This document shows, one piece after another, positions 17,101 to 25,205 of a stretch of DNA of 64,000 bases. The notes beneath the pieces were generated by a model that ran no database searches, was not told the origin of the DNA, and saw nothing but the letters and a program-made list of their open reading frames with translations. The stretch is from Deltaproteobacteria bacterium (GTDB taxonomy: Bacteria; Myxococcota_A; UBA796; GCA-2862545), in the NCBI GenBank assembly GCA_006226595.1, contig SBGP01000106.1, forward strand, positions 1 to 64,000, written 5' to 3'. The number at the start of each line of letters is the position of its first letter. Position 1 is the first letter of the stretch. Made by a program: the position numbers and the translations under genes.

Positions 17101-20100
17101 CTCAACGCGCCGCCGATCCGGATCTGTGCCCGACCGGCGCCTTCGTCGACGACGTGTTCGGCTTCGAGCCCGAGGCCTTCGGCATGGAGGCTCCCGCCGC
17201 CCAGGCCATGGAGCCCCGCCAGCGCCTGTTCCTCGAGGCCGCCGAGCGCGCACTCCGCGACGCGGGGGTGCAGGACAAGCGCGTCGGCACCTTCGTGAGC
17301 AACGGCGAGAACCCGGTGGGCGCGCGCTCCTTCCTCGATGCGCTGCGGGCGGGCGATCGTTCGGTCGCCGGACGCCTCGAGAACGCGACGAACAACATGG
17401 TCGCCGCCCGCGTGCACCGCGTATTCGGGTTCACCGGACCGGCGGTGGTCGTCCAGGCCGCCTGCGCGAGCTCGCTGGTCGCCATCCACCAGGCTCGCCG
17501 CGCGATCCAGCTCGGCGAGTGCGACGTGGCGCTCGCCGGCGGCGTCGAGCTCGCCCACTCCCCGACGATCTACGCGCTGTTCGGCCCCAACCGCGTGCTC
17601 TCGCGACAGGGACGTTGCCTGCCGTACACCGAGCATGCCGATGGCTTCGTGCCCGGCGAGGGCGCGGCGGCGGTCGTGCTCAAGTCGCTGGCCAAGGCTC
17701 GCGCCGACGGCGATCGTGTACTCGCGGTGATCCGCGGCAGCGCGGTGACCAACGACGGCGAGGCCTTCTCGGGTCTGGCGCCGAACCCGCGCGGACAGAT
17801 GGAGGCCGCTAGCCAGGCCCTCGCCGAAAGCGGTCTGTACGCGGACGACATCGGCATGATCGAGTCCCACGGCACCGCGACGACCATCGGCGATGCGGTG
17901 GAGCTCAAGGCGCTGCGCACGGTCTACGCCGGCTCGAACGCCGCGATCACCTCGGTGAAGTCGAACCTCGGCCACCTGCTCGCCGCCGCCGGCGTCACCG
18001 CCTTCGCGAAGGCCGTGGTCGCCCTGCAGCACGACGCCGCCCCGCCGATTGCGCACTTCGACCGTCCCGATCCGCGCCACGGCGACCTGTCCTCGGGACC
18101 GCACCCGATCGGCGCGGTGACCCCGCTCGGCGGCAAGTCAGTGGCCGTGCACTCGCTGGGCATCGGCGGGACCAACTGCCACATCGTGCTCTCGCCGCCG
18201 CCCGCCGAAGGCTACGCGCCGCGCCCCGGACTGCGCGTCGTCGCCGCCGGCGCCCGCACCCCCGCGGGCCTGGAGGCCGAGATCCGCACGCTCTGGGCCG
18301 TCGTCGACGAGTGCCACGCCGATCGCAGCCTCGTGCGCCGCGCCACCCCGTGCCGCGTGCGTCGCGCCGCCGTGCTTCGCCCGTCTGAGCGCCCCTCCGA
18401 GGTGCTCGCCTCGCTCGTCGGCAAGACGCTGCCCGCCACCGGCAAGGTCGCGGTGGTATTCCCCGGTCCTGGCTCGCAGACGCCGAATCCGGGCGAAGGC
18501 CTGGCCACCGACGCCGTGTACGCCGAGGCACTCGCCGAAGCGACCGCGCCGATCGAGGCGGCCATGGGCCAGTCGATGCCGCAGCTCGTCGCCGAGGCCA
18601 GCGAGCGGATCGACGCGGCTCAGCCCGCCGTGTTCGCGGTGTCGTGGGCGACCTGGCGCTGGCTGCAGGACCTGGGACTGCAGCCCGACGCGGTCATTGG
18701 TCACTCCGCCGGCGAGTACGCGGCGCTCGCCGCCGCCGGCGCGTGGTCGATGGAGGACGCGCTCGCCGCGCTCATCGCCCGCGGAGACGCCATGGCCGCG
18801 GCCTCGCCCGGCCGCATGCTCGCCACGCTGTGCGACGCCACCACCGCGCGCCAGCTGGCGCCGAACCTGAGCATCGCCGCGACCAACGCCCCCGAACAGG
18901 TCGTGCTCTCCGGCGCCGATCCCGAGGTGACGGCGGCCGAAGCGGTCTTCGAGGCCGCCGGCATCCAGACCCGACCGCTGCCGATCCCGTGTGCCGCGCA
19001 CTCTCCGGCGATGGACAGTGCTCAGCCGCGCCTGTCGCAAGCGCTGTCCGGCCAGGTCTTCGCCCGCCCCGAGGTGCCCGTGTACAGCACGGTCTTCGGC
19101 AAGCGCCTCGACCAGGTGAGCAGCGAGTACCTGGTGCACCAGCTGCGTGCGCCCGTGGCCTTCGCGGAGGCCGTCGGTTCGGCCCTCGACGCCGGCGTGC
19201 GCACCTTCGTCGAAGTCGGCGCCTCCGCCGTGCTCGCCCCCGCCATCCAGGCCGTCGCCGCCGCACGAGGGCTCGCGGTGAACACCGTGTCCGTGCACCG
19301 CAGCGGGCTCGGCGCCGAGGCACCGCTCGCCGCCGCCGCCACCCTCTTCGAGCTGGGTCTCCCGATCCGCCTGGCGGGCCTCACCCGCGGCAACGACACG
19401 CTGCCCGCGCCCCAGTGGCGCCGTCAGCCACTGCCCATCGACCTCGTCGAGGCGCAGGCGAACAAGGTCGGTGGCCGCCGCGAGAACCAGGGCCCCATCG
19501 GCGACACCGAGCGCGCGGTGTTCGCACACCACCAGGCCCGCGGCCAGGCCATCGCCCCCGCGGCGTGGATGCTCGAGAAGCTGTTCTCGGTCACCGGACC
19601 CGGAAGCCTCGAGGGACTCGCGATCACCGCCCCCCTGCCGGCCGCGCAGACCACGTGGTCCGTGGGCCGCTCCGGCCAGGACGTGCGCCTCGAGTCGGAC
19701 GGCCCGAGCGGCGCGATCGCCCACCTCTCCGGCCGCTTCGTCGAGGGCGCGGACCAAGCCCGCAGCGTGGACCTCCTCGACGGTGGCGCAGTCATCGCGC
19801 CGGAGACGCTGTACGCGGCCCTCGCGGCGGGCGGACTCGACTACGGCGCCACCTTGAAGAGCGTCACCGAGCTCGCGATCGACGGCGACCACGTGCGGGC
19901 GCGTCTGCAGCCGACGGCGCCCCTGCCCGTCCGATGGATCGACCCGTCGCTGCTCGACGGCGCGTTCCAGGCGCTCGCGAGCTTCCTCCTCGACGGCGAC
20001 GACCATCGCCCGATGCTTGGTTTCGCCGCCGGCCGCGTCGTCCTGCGCCACCCGGTGGTCGGCCCGATGACCGCCCGCATCCACCGCCGCCACGCCGACT

Positions 20101-21689
20101 CCGAGGGCCTGCGCGCGGACCTCGAGCTCGTCGACGCCCTCGGCCGCAGCGCCCTGGTCATCGAGGACTTCGCCGCCCGTCGCCTCGCCGAGGAGCGACC
20201 GCTGCTCGCGGCACTCGCGTGGAAGCCATCGCAGGCCGAGATCCACCGCACCGAAGGCCCGATCGTCGTGCTCGGCGGCCCCGAGGAGGGCTTCGCCGTC
20301 GTCTCCGATGCGCTCGGTGCGGGCGCGCTGGCCATGGGACCGCTGCCCGCGGCCTCGCCGAGTGCCGGCCAGGCCCTGGCCCAGGCGAAGACCGCTGTCT
20401 TGCTCGACCCGTCGATCGCCGACCTGCACCGCCTCGCCTCCAGCCTCGCCAAGGTGAGCCACCTGCGGGTGCGCACCGACGACCCGGCGGTCCGCGCCAT
20501 GGCCCGCTCGCTCGGCGCCGAGCTCAAGCTCGACACCGCGGTGCTCGAGGGTCCCGCCGGCGAGGCCGAGGCCCTGTGGCGCGCCCGCGGCTGGACGCGC
20601 ATCGTCGACGGTGCGCTGCTCGTGCCGCAGGCCATCGAGGTTCCCGCGGGAGACGCCGCGATCGAGGGGCCGGTGTGGATCGTCGGCGCTACCGGAGGCA
20701 TCGGCGGTGCGCTGGCCCTGGCCCTGGCCGATCGCGGCCTGTCGCTGGGTCTGACCGGCCGACGCGACGCGCTGCCCGAGGCCCTCGCGAGCGCACTCGA
20801 CGCCCGCGGCGCCACCTGGCACTACGCCGCCGCCGACCTCGCGGAGGCGGACTCGGTGAAGTCCGCGCACGCCGCGATCACCGCGGCTCTCGGCGAGGTG
20901 CGCACGCTCGTGCACAGCGCTGGGCTGCTCCGCGACGGCCTGCTCGCGACCCAGCCGTGGCACGACGTCGAGGCGGTCATTGCCCCGAAGGCCCGCGGCG
21001 CCACCCACCTCGCGGCCGCCTGTGGCAGCCTGCACCGCGTGATCCGCGTCTCTTCGCTGTCCTCTGTGCTCCCGAGCCCTGGCCAGGCCGCCTACAGCGC
21101 CGCCAACGCCAGCCTCGACGGGTCCGCCTTCGACGCCGAGCACGCCCACAGCCTGTGGTTCGGCCCATGGGCCGAGGTCGGCATGGTCGCCGACGAGGCG
21201 CATCGCCAGGCGCTCACCGCCGCGGGCCTGCCGCCGATGAGCACCTCCGCGGCGGTGCGCTCGGCACTCGCGGCCCTCGGCACCGACGGGGGCGTGACCA
21301 TCGCGCTTGTCCCCGCGGGCCTCGGCGCACTGACCACGGCCCTTGGCGGTCGCCCCGCGCCGACCCCCAAGCCCGAGCCCGCCTCCACGCCCAGCCCGGC
21401 GCCGGAGCCGGTGCAGTCGCCGGCCCCGGTCGCCGAGGTCGCAGCCCCTGCGGATCCAGCGAAGCTCGACCTGCTCGACGTGGTGCGCCAGGCCCTCGGA
21501 CGCCACCTGCGCGCGGGGGTGTTCGACCCCGACGCGACCTTCGCCGAGCTCGGTGTCGACTCCATCGGCGGCGTGGAGGCCTCGCGCGCGCTCGAGTCGC
21601 GCCTCGGCCTCGTGCTGCACCCGACCCTGCTCTTCGAGTACCCCACCCCGGCGGCCCTCGCCGAGGCCCTCGCCGAACGGATGTCCTGA
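14115..21689 (+). CDS. Multidomain synthase: AurF-like diiron oxygenase-FAAL-ACP-KS-AT-DH-KR-ACP
   Basis: This protein has 2524 residues. Residues 1-300 fit an AurF-like diiron oxygenase: E112xxH115, E176, then H203xxxE207xxH210, with E76 or E85 as first ligand. Residues 318-850 are a fatty acyl-AMP ligase (FSSGSTGNPKG near 470), which would load a fatty acid onto ACP1 (GGNS, Ser895). KS follows (about 950-1370; C1117, H1252, H1287), then AT (about 1440-1740; GHSAGE, Ser1531), DH (H1806 in HxxxGxxxxP, D1948), KR (Gly-rich loop at 2190, Y2327, LRD motif) and ACP2 (GVDS, Ser2483). The AT has CAAH where HAFH or YASH would show malonyl or methylmalonyl choice. There is no ER and no thioesterase, so release needs a partner protein. 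Inferred role: activate, oxidise and once extend a fatty acid. Confidence 0.88.
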   Translation: MQTVVNPYTDLPGAMARLDQRSTRYRFDLDGLPWELPPMDGLHLPPRLLASMGIDPAVFDGHPEAAEMFQWAAGLEICRSFSALEQYLVDFVDAEKPVLGPTRSAQMLYDEEIKHVALFKRYADVLLEAHPEWAEPFAEAFAPTVPALLHPYTRDAYPDPAIQHYFFWLKTLFFEEYTLYLHEMLKQESDVVCPLWLEAHRCHRLEETQHVVTDLAHVEALALDSLTQRALASTFWAHLEETFELFLGVAASTRMVRAAFPELADKLPDRRTRELPVFGELFTHRLFRGTRRCAPPPHSAQVRPQAPKQLAQIEGKPLSVPEGTLHDALDRAIAAGRSVTWVREGETDEHVPLSELEIHALNVLAALHAEGLTAGDHLVLRLGRPEHAIVILWAALLGGIVPVLVAPPTGRDDDIERRFLAVLERLGSPKVVSRDGRYGLKAEDLLAHEATHLPDRAPVSPEDVAMIQFSSGSTGNPKGVQLTHRNLLANTAAMTEHLGALREDVFLSWLPLHHDMGLIGYHFLPIACEAEQVLMHPRHFLKRPGDWLEAIHRHRASVSASPTFGLETTTERATIGNIDLSSLRTLLLGAEPISEPAVDRFRRRFAASGLPANTPTPGYGLAESTLCVTGRRHDDPDRTLRVDRQRLGVRQQVREDVGGLAVISCGTALPGARVRIVDDADGVLPVGVVGHIQVAGPSVTPGFYGPDPRPEDNFCGEWLRTGDLGFIDGDELFVTGRAKDVLFLHGTKVVAHDIEEALHGVEGLHPRRIAAFGSYDPKLGRDRLCIAVTLRSRERSESEIVAELSAVVANRFGWKPDVVIPLPPSEIPRTTSGKLQRNLLRARFEQGELQGFSESRDDGDEARLRQVRVAWATALGKKPEAIPVDEDFRVLGGNSIQAAMVHALLEDELGQPVPHEVLLTAATVREMAQALRALEIEPAPFPEVEAAPEFREDDVAVVGIGLRLPGIDSTDDLWDLLVRGEDRFVPVPTERWDHAAQRAADPDLCPTGAFVDDVFGFEPEAFGMEAPAAQAMEPRQRLFLEAAERALRDAGVQDKRVGTFVSNGENPVGARSFLDALRAGDRSVAGRLENATNNMVAARVHRVFGFTGPAVVVQAACASSLVAIHQARRAIQLGECDVALAGGVELAHSPTIYALFGPNRVLSRQGRCLPYTEHADGFVPGEGAAAVVLKSLAKARADGDRVLAVIRGSAVTNDGEAFSGLAPNPRGQMEAASQALAESGLYADDIGMIESHGTATTIGDAVELKALRTVYAGSNAAITSVKSNLGHLLAAAGVTAFAKAVVALQHDAAPPIAHFDRPDPRHGDLSSGPHPIGAVTPLGGKSVAVHSLGIGGTNCHIVLSPPPAEGYAPRPGLRVVAAGARTPAGLEAEIRTLWAVVDECHADRSLVRRATPCRVRRAAVLRPSERPSEVLASLVGKTLPATGKVAVVFPGPGSQTPNPGEGLATDAVYAEALAEATAPIEAAMGQSMPQLVAEASERIDAAQPAVFAVSWATWRWLQDLGLQPDAVIGHSAGEYAALAAAGAWSMEDALAALIARGDAMAAASPGRMLATLCDATTARQLAPNLSIAATNAPEQVVLSGADPEVTAAEAVFEAAGIQTRPLPIPCAAHSPAMDSAQPRLSQALSGQVFARPEVPVYSTVFGKRLDQVSSEYLVHQLRAPVAFAEAVGSALDAGVRTFVEVGASAVLAPAIQAVAAARGLAVNTVSVHRSGLGAEAPLAAAATLFELGLPIRLAGLTRGNDTLPAPQWRRQPLPIDLVEAQANKVGGRRENQGPIGDTERAVFAHHQARGQAIAPAAWMLEKLFSVTGPGSLEGLAITAPLPAAQTTWSVGRSGQDVRLESDGPSGAIAHLSGRFVEGADQARSVDLLDGGAVIAPETLYAALAAGGLDYGATLKSVTELAIDGDHVRARLQPTAPLPVRWIDPSLLDGAFQALASFLLDGDDHRPMLGFAAGRVVLRHPVVGPMTARIHRRHADSEGLRADLELVDALGRSALVIEDFAARRLAEERPLLAALAWKPSQAEIHRTEGPIVVLGGPEEGFAVVSDALGAGALAMGPLPAASPSAGQALAQAKTAVLLDPSIADLHRLASSLAKVSHLRVRTDDPAVRAMARSLGAELKLDTAVLEGPAGEAEALWRARGWTRIVDGALLVPQAIEVPAGDAAIEGPVWIVGATGGIGGALALALADRGLSLGLTGRRDALPEALASALDARGATWHYAAADLAEADSVKSAHAAITAALGEVRTLVHSAGLLRDGLLATQPWHDVEAVIAPKARGATHLAAACGSLHRVIRVSSLSSVLPSPGQAAYSAANASLDGSAFDAEHAHSLWFGPWAEVGMVADEAHRQALTAAGLPPMSTSAAVRSALAALGTDGGVTIALVPAGLGALTTALGGRPAPTPKPEPASTPSPAPEPVQSPAPVAEVAAPADPAKLDLLDVVRQALGRHLRAGVFDPDATFAELGVDSIGGVEASRALESRLGLVLHPTLLFEYPTPAALAEALAERMS

Positions 21690-22849
21690 TGTGGCCTGAG
21701 CTCGACGCCCGCACCGAGGCATGGCGGGCGCGCTGCGCTGAGTTCGCCGAGCGCGTGATCCTCCCCAACCGGCGGCAGTACGACCGGGAGAACCGCTTTC
21801 CCGAGGCGGTGCACGAGGTTGCCCGCGCCGAGGGCATGCTCAACCTCGACTTCCCCGAGGAGCTGGGTGGCGGGGGGCTCAGCAGCGTCGAGGCCGTGGT
21901 CGGTGTCGAGACCCTCGCCTCCGTGTGCGCGCCGATTGCGTTCACGATGGGCTTCAACCGCGGGGCCCTGCACCCGATCCTCGTCGGCGCCAACGACGAC
22001 CAGAAGCAGGAGTTCATCGGCAAGCTCATCGCCGAGGGACGCTACGCCTCGCTATGCCTCACCGAGCCGCACAGCTCGGGCAGCAACCTCATGGGCCTGA
22101 ACACCACCGCGACCCGCACCGATCGCGGCTGGATGATCACCGGCGAGAAGTGCATGGTCGGCAACGGCGGCGTGTCCACGCAGTTCTCGGTGCTCGCGAA
22201 GACCGTGGTCGACGGCAAGAACCAGGGCCTGTCCTTCTTCGCGGTGCCGAAGAGCGACGCGGTGATCGTCAGCGAGAACACCGACAAGCTCGGCTTCCGC
22301 GCGGTCGAGACCCCGACCATCCGCTTCGTCGGCGCCGAGGTCGAGCCCCACCACCGCATCGGCGCCACCGGCTCGGGCGCAGCACTGATGATCGACACGC
22401 TGCACGCGATCCGCGTCGGCGGCTCGGCGACCATCCTCGGCATCGTGGTCGGCGCGCTGAACGACGCGCTGCCGTGGGTCAGCGAGCGCGAGGTGTACGG
22501 CGGCAAGCTCGTCACCAAGTCCCATGTTCAGCTCGTGCTCGGCGGGCTGTACGCCGAGCTCGAGATGGTGCGGCGCATGGTCTACGAGTCCGCTCGCCTG
22601 CGCGACGAGGGCAAGCCCTTCGGCCACGCCTCGTCCATCGCCAAGCTCCACGCCGCCGAGCTCGCCAAGAAGGCCACTACCGAGGTCTCCCAGCTGTTCG
22701 GCTGGCGCGGCATCGACGGCGACTACCCGATCCAGAAGCGCTACCGCGACGCTCGCCAGACGAGCATCTTCGAGGGCACGTCCGAGGTGCAGCGCATGAG
22801 CATCTTCCACACCCTGATGAGCCGCCACTCCCGCGGGGAGGCCCTGTGA
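21689..22849 (+). CDS. Acyl-CoA dehydrogenase family protein
   Basis: A 386-residue flavoprotein of the acyl-CoA dehydrogenase family. The FAD/substrate signature LCLTEPHSSGSN lies near residue 115. The C-terminal RQTSIFEGTSEVQRM holds the Glu that acts as catalytic base in medium-chain enzymes. It would introduce an alpha,beta double bond into an acyl thioester. The ATG overlaps the synthase stop by one base, so it very probably acts on the synthase product or starter, possibly as acyl-ACP rather than acyl-CoA (inference). Related enzymes in natural-product clusters act on carrier-bound substrates. It may also be a gatekeeper for chain desaturation, since the synthase lacks an ER. Confidence 0.9.
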   Translation: MWPELDARTEAWRARCAEFAERVILPNRRQYDRENRFPEAVHEVARAEGMLNLDFPEELGGGGLSSVEAVVGVETLASVCAPIAFTMGFNRGALHPILVGANDDQKQEFIGKLIAEGRYASLCLTEPHSSGSNLMGLNTTATRTDRGWMITGEKCMVGNGGVSTQFSVLAKTVVDGKNQGLSFFAVPKSDAVIVSENTDKLGFRAVETPTIRFVGAEVEPHHRIGATGSGAALMIDTLHAIRVGGSATILGIVVGALNDALPWVSEREVYGGKLVTKSHVQLVLGGLYAELEMVRRMVYESARLRDEGKPFGHASSIAKLHAAELAKKATTEVSQLFGWRGIDGDYPIQKRYRDARQTSIFEGTSEVQRMSIFHTLMSRHSRGEAL

Positions 22850-23631
22850 GCTTCACCACGCGCTCCCTGTCCACGCGACGGCTGGTCATCTACGACCTGC
22901 TCAAGCGCACACGCGAGTACCACTTCCCCACCCTCGGCATCTTCGAGTGGGACATCACCGACACCCAGGCGCACATCGAGGCCCTGCGCGACCGCGGCGT
23001 GATGGTGAACCTCGCCTCGCTGATGGTGAAGGCCACCGCGACGGTGATGCGCGACAACGAGCGGCTGCGCACGCGCATGTTCCACGGCGTGCGTGGACCG
23101 TTCGAGGCCACCTTCGACGAGGTGAGCTGCAACCTGGTCATCCTCCGCGACACGGACAAGGGACCGCTGCTGTTCCCGGCGGTGCTGCGCCACGTCGACG
23201 AGCTCGACATCGTCGCGATCGCCGCGAAGATCCGCAGCCTGAAGACCGACCCCCTCGACCAGCTCGACGAAGCGCAGCAGATGCGCAAGCTGAAGAACGT
23301 GCCGCGGGTGCTGACCCGGCTGCACGACTTCAAGGTCCGCAGCGATCCGAAGTACTTCATCGAGCGCTTCGGCACCTACGGCATGTCGACCACGACCCAC
23401 GAGGAGTCGGGGCTCGTCGGCGGCGTCGCCCTCGGACCGGGCACCACGTTCTACCCGAGCCGCATCGGGCCGCGGCCGCACGTGGTCGACGGCGAGCTCG
23501 CCGTCCGCACGATGGTGCTCTTCGGCGTGTGCGTGGACCACCAGATCTCCGACGGCATGGAGCAGATCGCGGTGGGCAAGCAGCTCAAGCGGCTGATCGA
23601 GGAACCCGAGCACCTGCTGGGCCACCTGTGA
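22846..23631 (+). CDS. Stand-alone CAT-fold acyltransferase (2-oxoacid dehydrogenase E2 catalytic-domain family)
   Basis: At 261 residues it corresponds to the catalytic domain of 2-oxoacid dehydrogenase acyltransferases (PF00198) only. The lipoyl and E1/E3-binding domains are absent. The active-site pattern appears as DHQISDGMEQ (HxxxDG), near residue 235. Members of this fold transfer acyl groups from thioesters. The GTG start overlaps the dehydrogenase stop by 4 nt. In this operon the likely role is moving an acyl chain from the carrier or CoA to an acceptor, which would supply the missing release step; this is inference. No E1 or E3 gene is nearby, which argues against a pyruvate-dehydrogenase role. 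Confidence 0.82.
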   Translation: MSFTTRSLSTRRLVIYDLLKRTREYHFPTLGIFEWDITDTQAHIEALRDRGVMVNLASLMVKATATVMRDNERLRTRMFHGVRGPFEATFDEVSCNLVILRDTDKGPLLFPAVLRHVDELDIVAIAAKIRSLKTDPLDQLDEAQQMRKLKNVPRVLTRLHDFKVRSDPKYFIERFGTYGMSTTTHEESGLVGGVALGPGTTFYPSRIGPRPHVVDGELAVRTMVLFGVCVDHQISDGMEQIAVGKQLKRLIEEPEHLLGHL

Positions 23632-25205
23632 GGCCCGCGGCGAATGCCGCCGCGCGTCGTGCGATCGCGGTGGCCATGCGCGGGCTCGGTCGGTGGGTGA
23701 CCGGGCGCACCGAGAAGGTGATCGACGGCTGGCATGCCGATCAACAGCGCCTTCGCGCGGCCTACGGCGTCGGCGAGGACACGCCCATCCGCGGCTATGA
23801 CGAGGCCCTGCGCGCGCACATGGAGGCGATGCCCGGCGCCCGCCTCGCCGAGACCTCGGGCAGCACCAAGCGACCCAAGGTCATCGCCTATACGCCGGCC
23901 CGCCTGAAGTCGGTCCAGAAGTCCTTCGCCGGTGTCACCCTGCGCACCGTGCACGCCCTCGGCTCGCAGCGGCCCGTGGTGTTCACCCTCGCGAGCCTCG
24001 CCGAGGACGGCAGCTTCACCGCGCTGATGACCCAGGTCGAGCCGTCGCTGCTCGACGTGCTCGTCACCCCGCACGCGATCTTGCCGCTGCCCGCGCTCCG
24101 ACCGCTGATCGCCGAGTACGGCGTCCACGCCCTGCGCATGTGGGCGATGGTGCTCTCGAACCCGGGGTGGCTGTACAGCACCAACCCGTCGACCCAGGTC
24201 GCGTTCTTCCACGCCCTGCAGTCCGACTGGATGCGACACACCGCCCTCGTCCGCGCCTTTCGTGCGGATCCAGCGCGCTACGGCCCCGAAGTGCACCGCC
24301 TGGCCATGCGCATCGCGTCGAGCGGGTGGGAACAGCGCGCCGACACGGTGATCGCGGCGGAGCAGGCCCTGCCTCCGGAGGCATGGCTGTCGCTCGAGGT
24401 GAGCTGCGCCTGGGACGGCGGCAACAACGGCCCCTACGTGCGCCAGCTCGAGGCCTGGCTGCCGAGCGCGACCTTCGTGCCGATGTTCTCGATGTCCACC
24501 GAGACCCTCGAGACCCTCACCGTGTACGACGGCCAGCAGGCGCGCTTCCTGCCGATCGCGCCCGGCGTGCTCTACGAGTTCCTGCCCGCGGAGGCCGAGA
24601 TCGACGATCCGGCGATGCTCGTCGGCGCCGATCGGCTCGAGGCCGGACGCGAGTACGTGCTCGTCGCCAGCGATGGCTACGGACTGCGGCGGTACATGAC
24701 CGAGGACGTGTTCCTGTGCCGCGGCCACTACCGCGGGCTTCCCGACCTGCACTTCCTGCGGCGCCGCGGGCTCACGTGGTCGTTCACCGGCGAGAAGCTG
24801 ACCGGCGCGCAGATCGAGGCCGCATGGGAAGCGGTGGGCGAGGCTCACCCGGCCTTGTCCCGGGTCCAGGCGACGGTGATCCCCACGGAACCGCCTGGAG
24901 AGCGCCTTCCCGGCTACCGCGTGGTGCTCGCGAACACGGGCGCCAAGCCCGAGGACTGCCCCGACGACGCGACGGTCGCCGCGTGCTGGGACGAAGCACT
25001 GGGCGCGATCAACGAGGAATACCTGCACAAGCGCGAGTCCGACCGCCTGCGTGCGCCGGTCGCCGAGTGGGTCGACTACGATGCGCTCGCCCAGGCGCTT
25101 CGCGGCGAGCGTGGCGAGGCCGAGGGACGCGGCTGGGACTCGCAGTTCAAGCTGCTGCCGATGATCTGCCGCCGCTACGAGGAGCTGGCGTGGACCACGG
25201 GCTGA
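23628..25205 (+). CDS. GH3-family acyl-adenylating enzyme (amide synthetase-like)
   Basis: The 525-residue protein matches the GH3 auxin-responsive promoter family of the ANL superfamily. The phosphate-binding loop is ETSGSTKRPKVI (residues 75-86), the mid-protein signature is DGYGLRRYMTEDV, and the hinge region reads WSFTGEKLTGAQIE. Plant GH3 enzymes adenylate a carboxylic acid and join it to an amino acid. Bacterial members occur in natural-product clusters, often uncharacterised. The GTG start overlaps the acyltransferase stop by 4 nt. It may condense the fatty product with an amine or amino acid, or activate a second acid. The N-terminal 20 residues are basic. Confidence 0.87.
   Translation: MRPAANAAARRAIAVAMRGLGRWVTGRTEKVIDGWHADQQRLRAAYGVGEDTPIRGYDEALRAHMEAMPGARLAETSGSTKRPKVIAYTPARLKSVQKSFAGVTLRTVHALGSQRPVVFTLASLAEDGSFTALMTQVEPSLLDVLVTPHAILPLPALRPLIAEYGVHALRMWAMVLSNPGWLYSTNPSTQVAFFHALQSDWMRHTALVRAFRADPARYGPEVHRLAMRIASSGWEQRADTVIAAEQALPPEAWLSLEVSCAWDGGNNGPYVRQLEAWLPSATFVPMFSMSTETLETLTVYDGQQARFLPIAPGVLYEFLPAEAEIDDPAMLVGADRLEAGREYVLVASDGYGLRRYMTEDVFLCRGHYRGLPDLHFLRRRGLTWSFTGEKLTGAQIEAAWEAVGEAHPALSRVQATVIPTEPPGERLPGYRVVLANTGAKPEDCPDDATVAACWDEALGAINEEYLHKRESDRLRAPVAEWVDYDALAQALRGERGEAEGRGWDSQFKLLPMICRRYEELAWTTG

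Noticed and set aside
13920-18104. Very long open frame opposite the synthase gene
   Set aside because: It is antisense to a gene with many recognised domains; the long frame is a by-product of G/C-rich third positions. The same applies to 18138-21722 and 46572-50084, apart from the true 46572-47123 gene.
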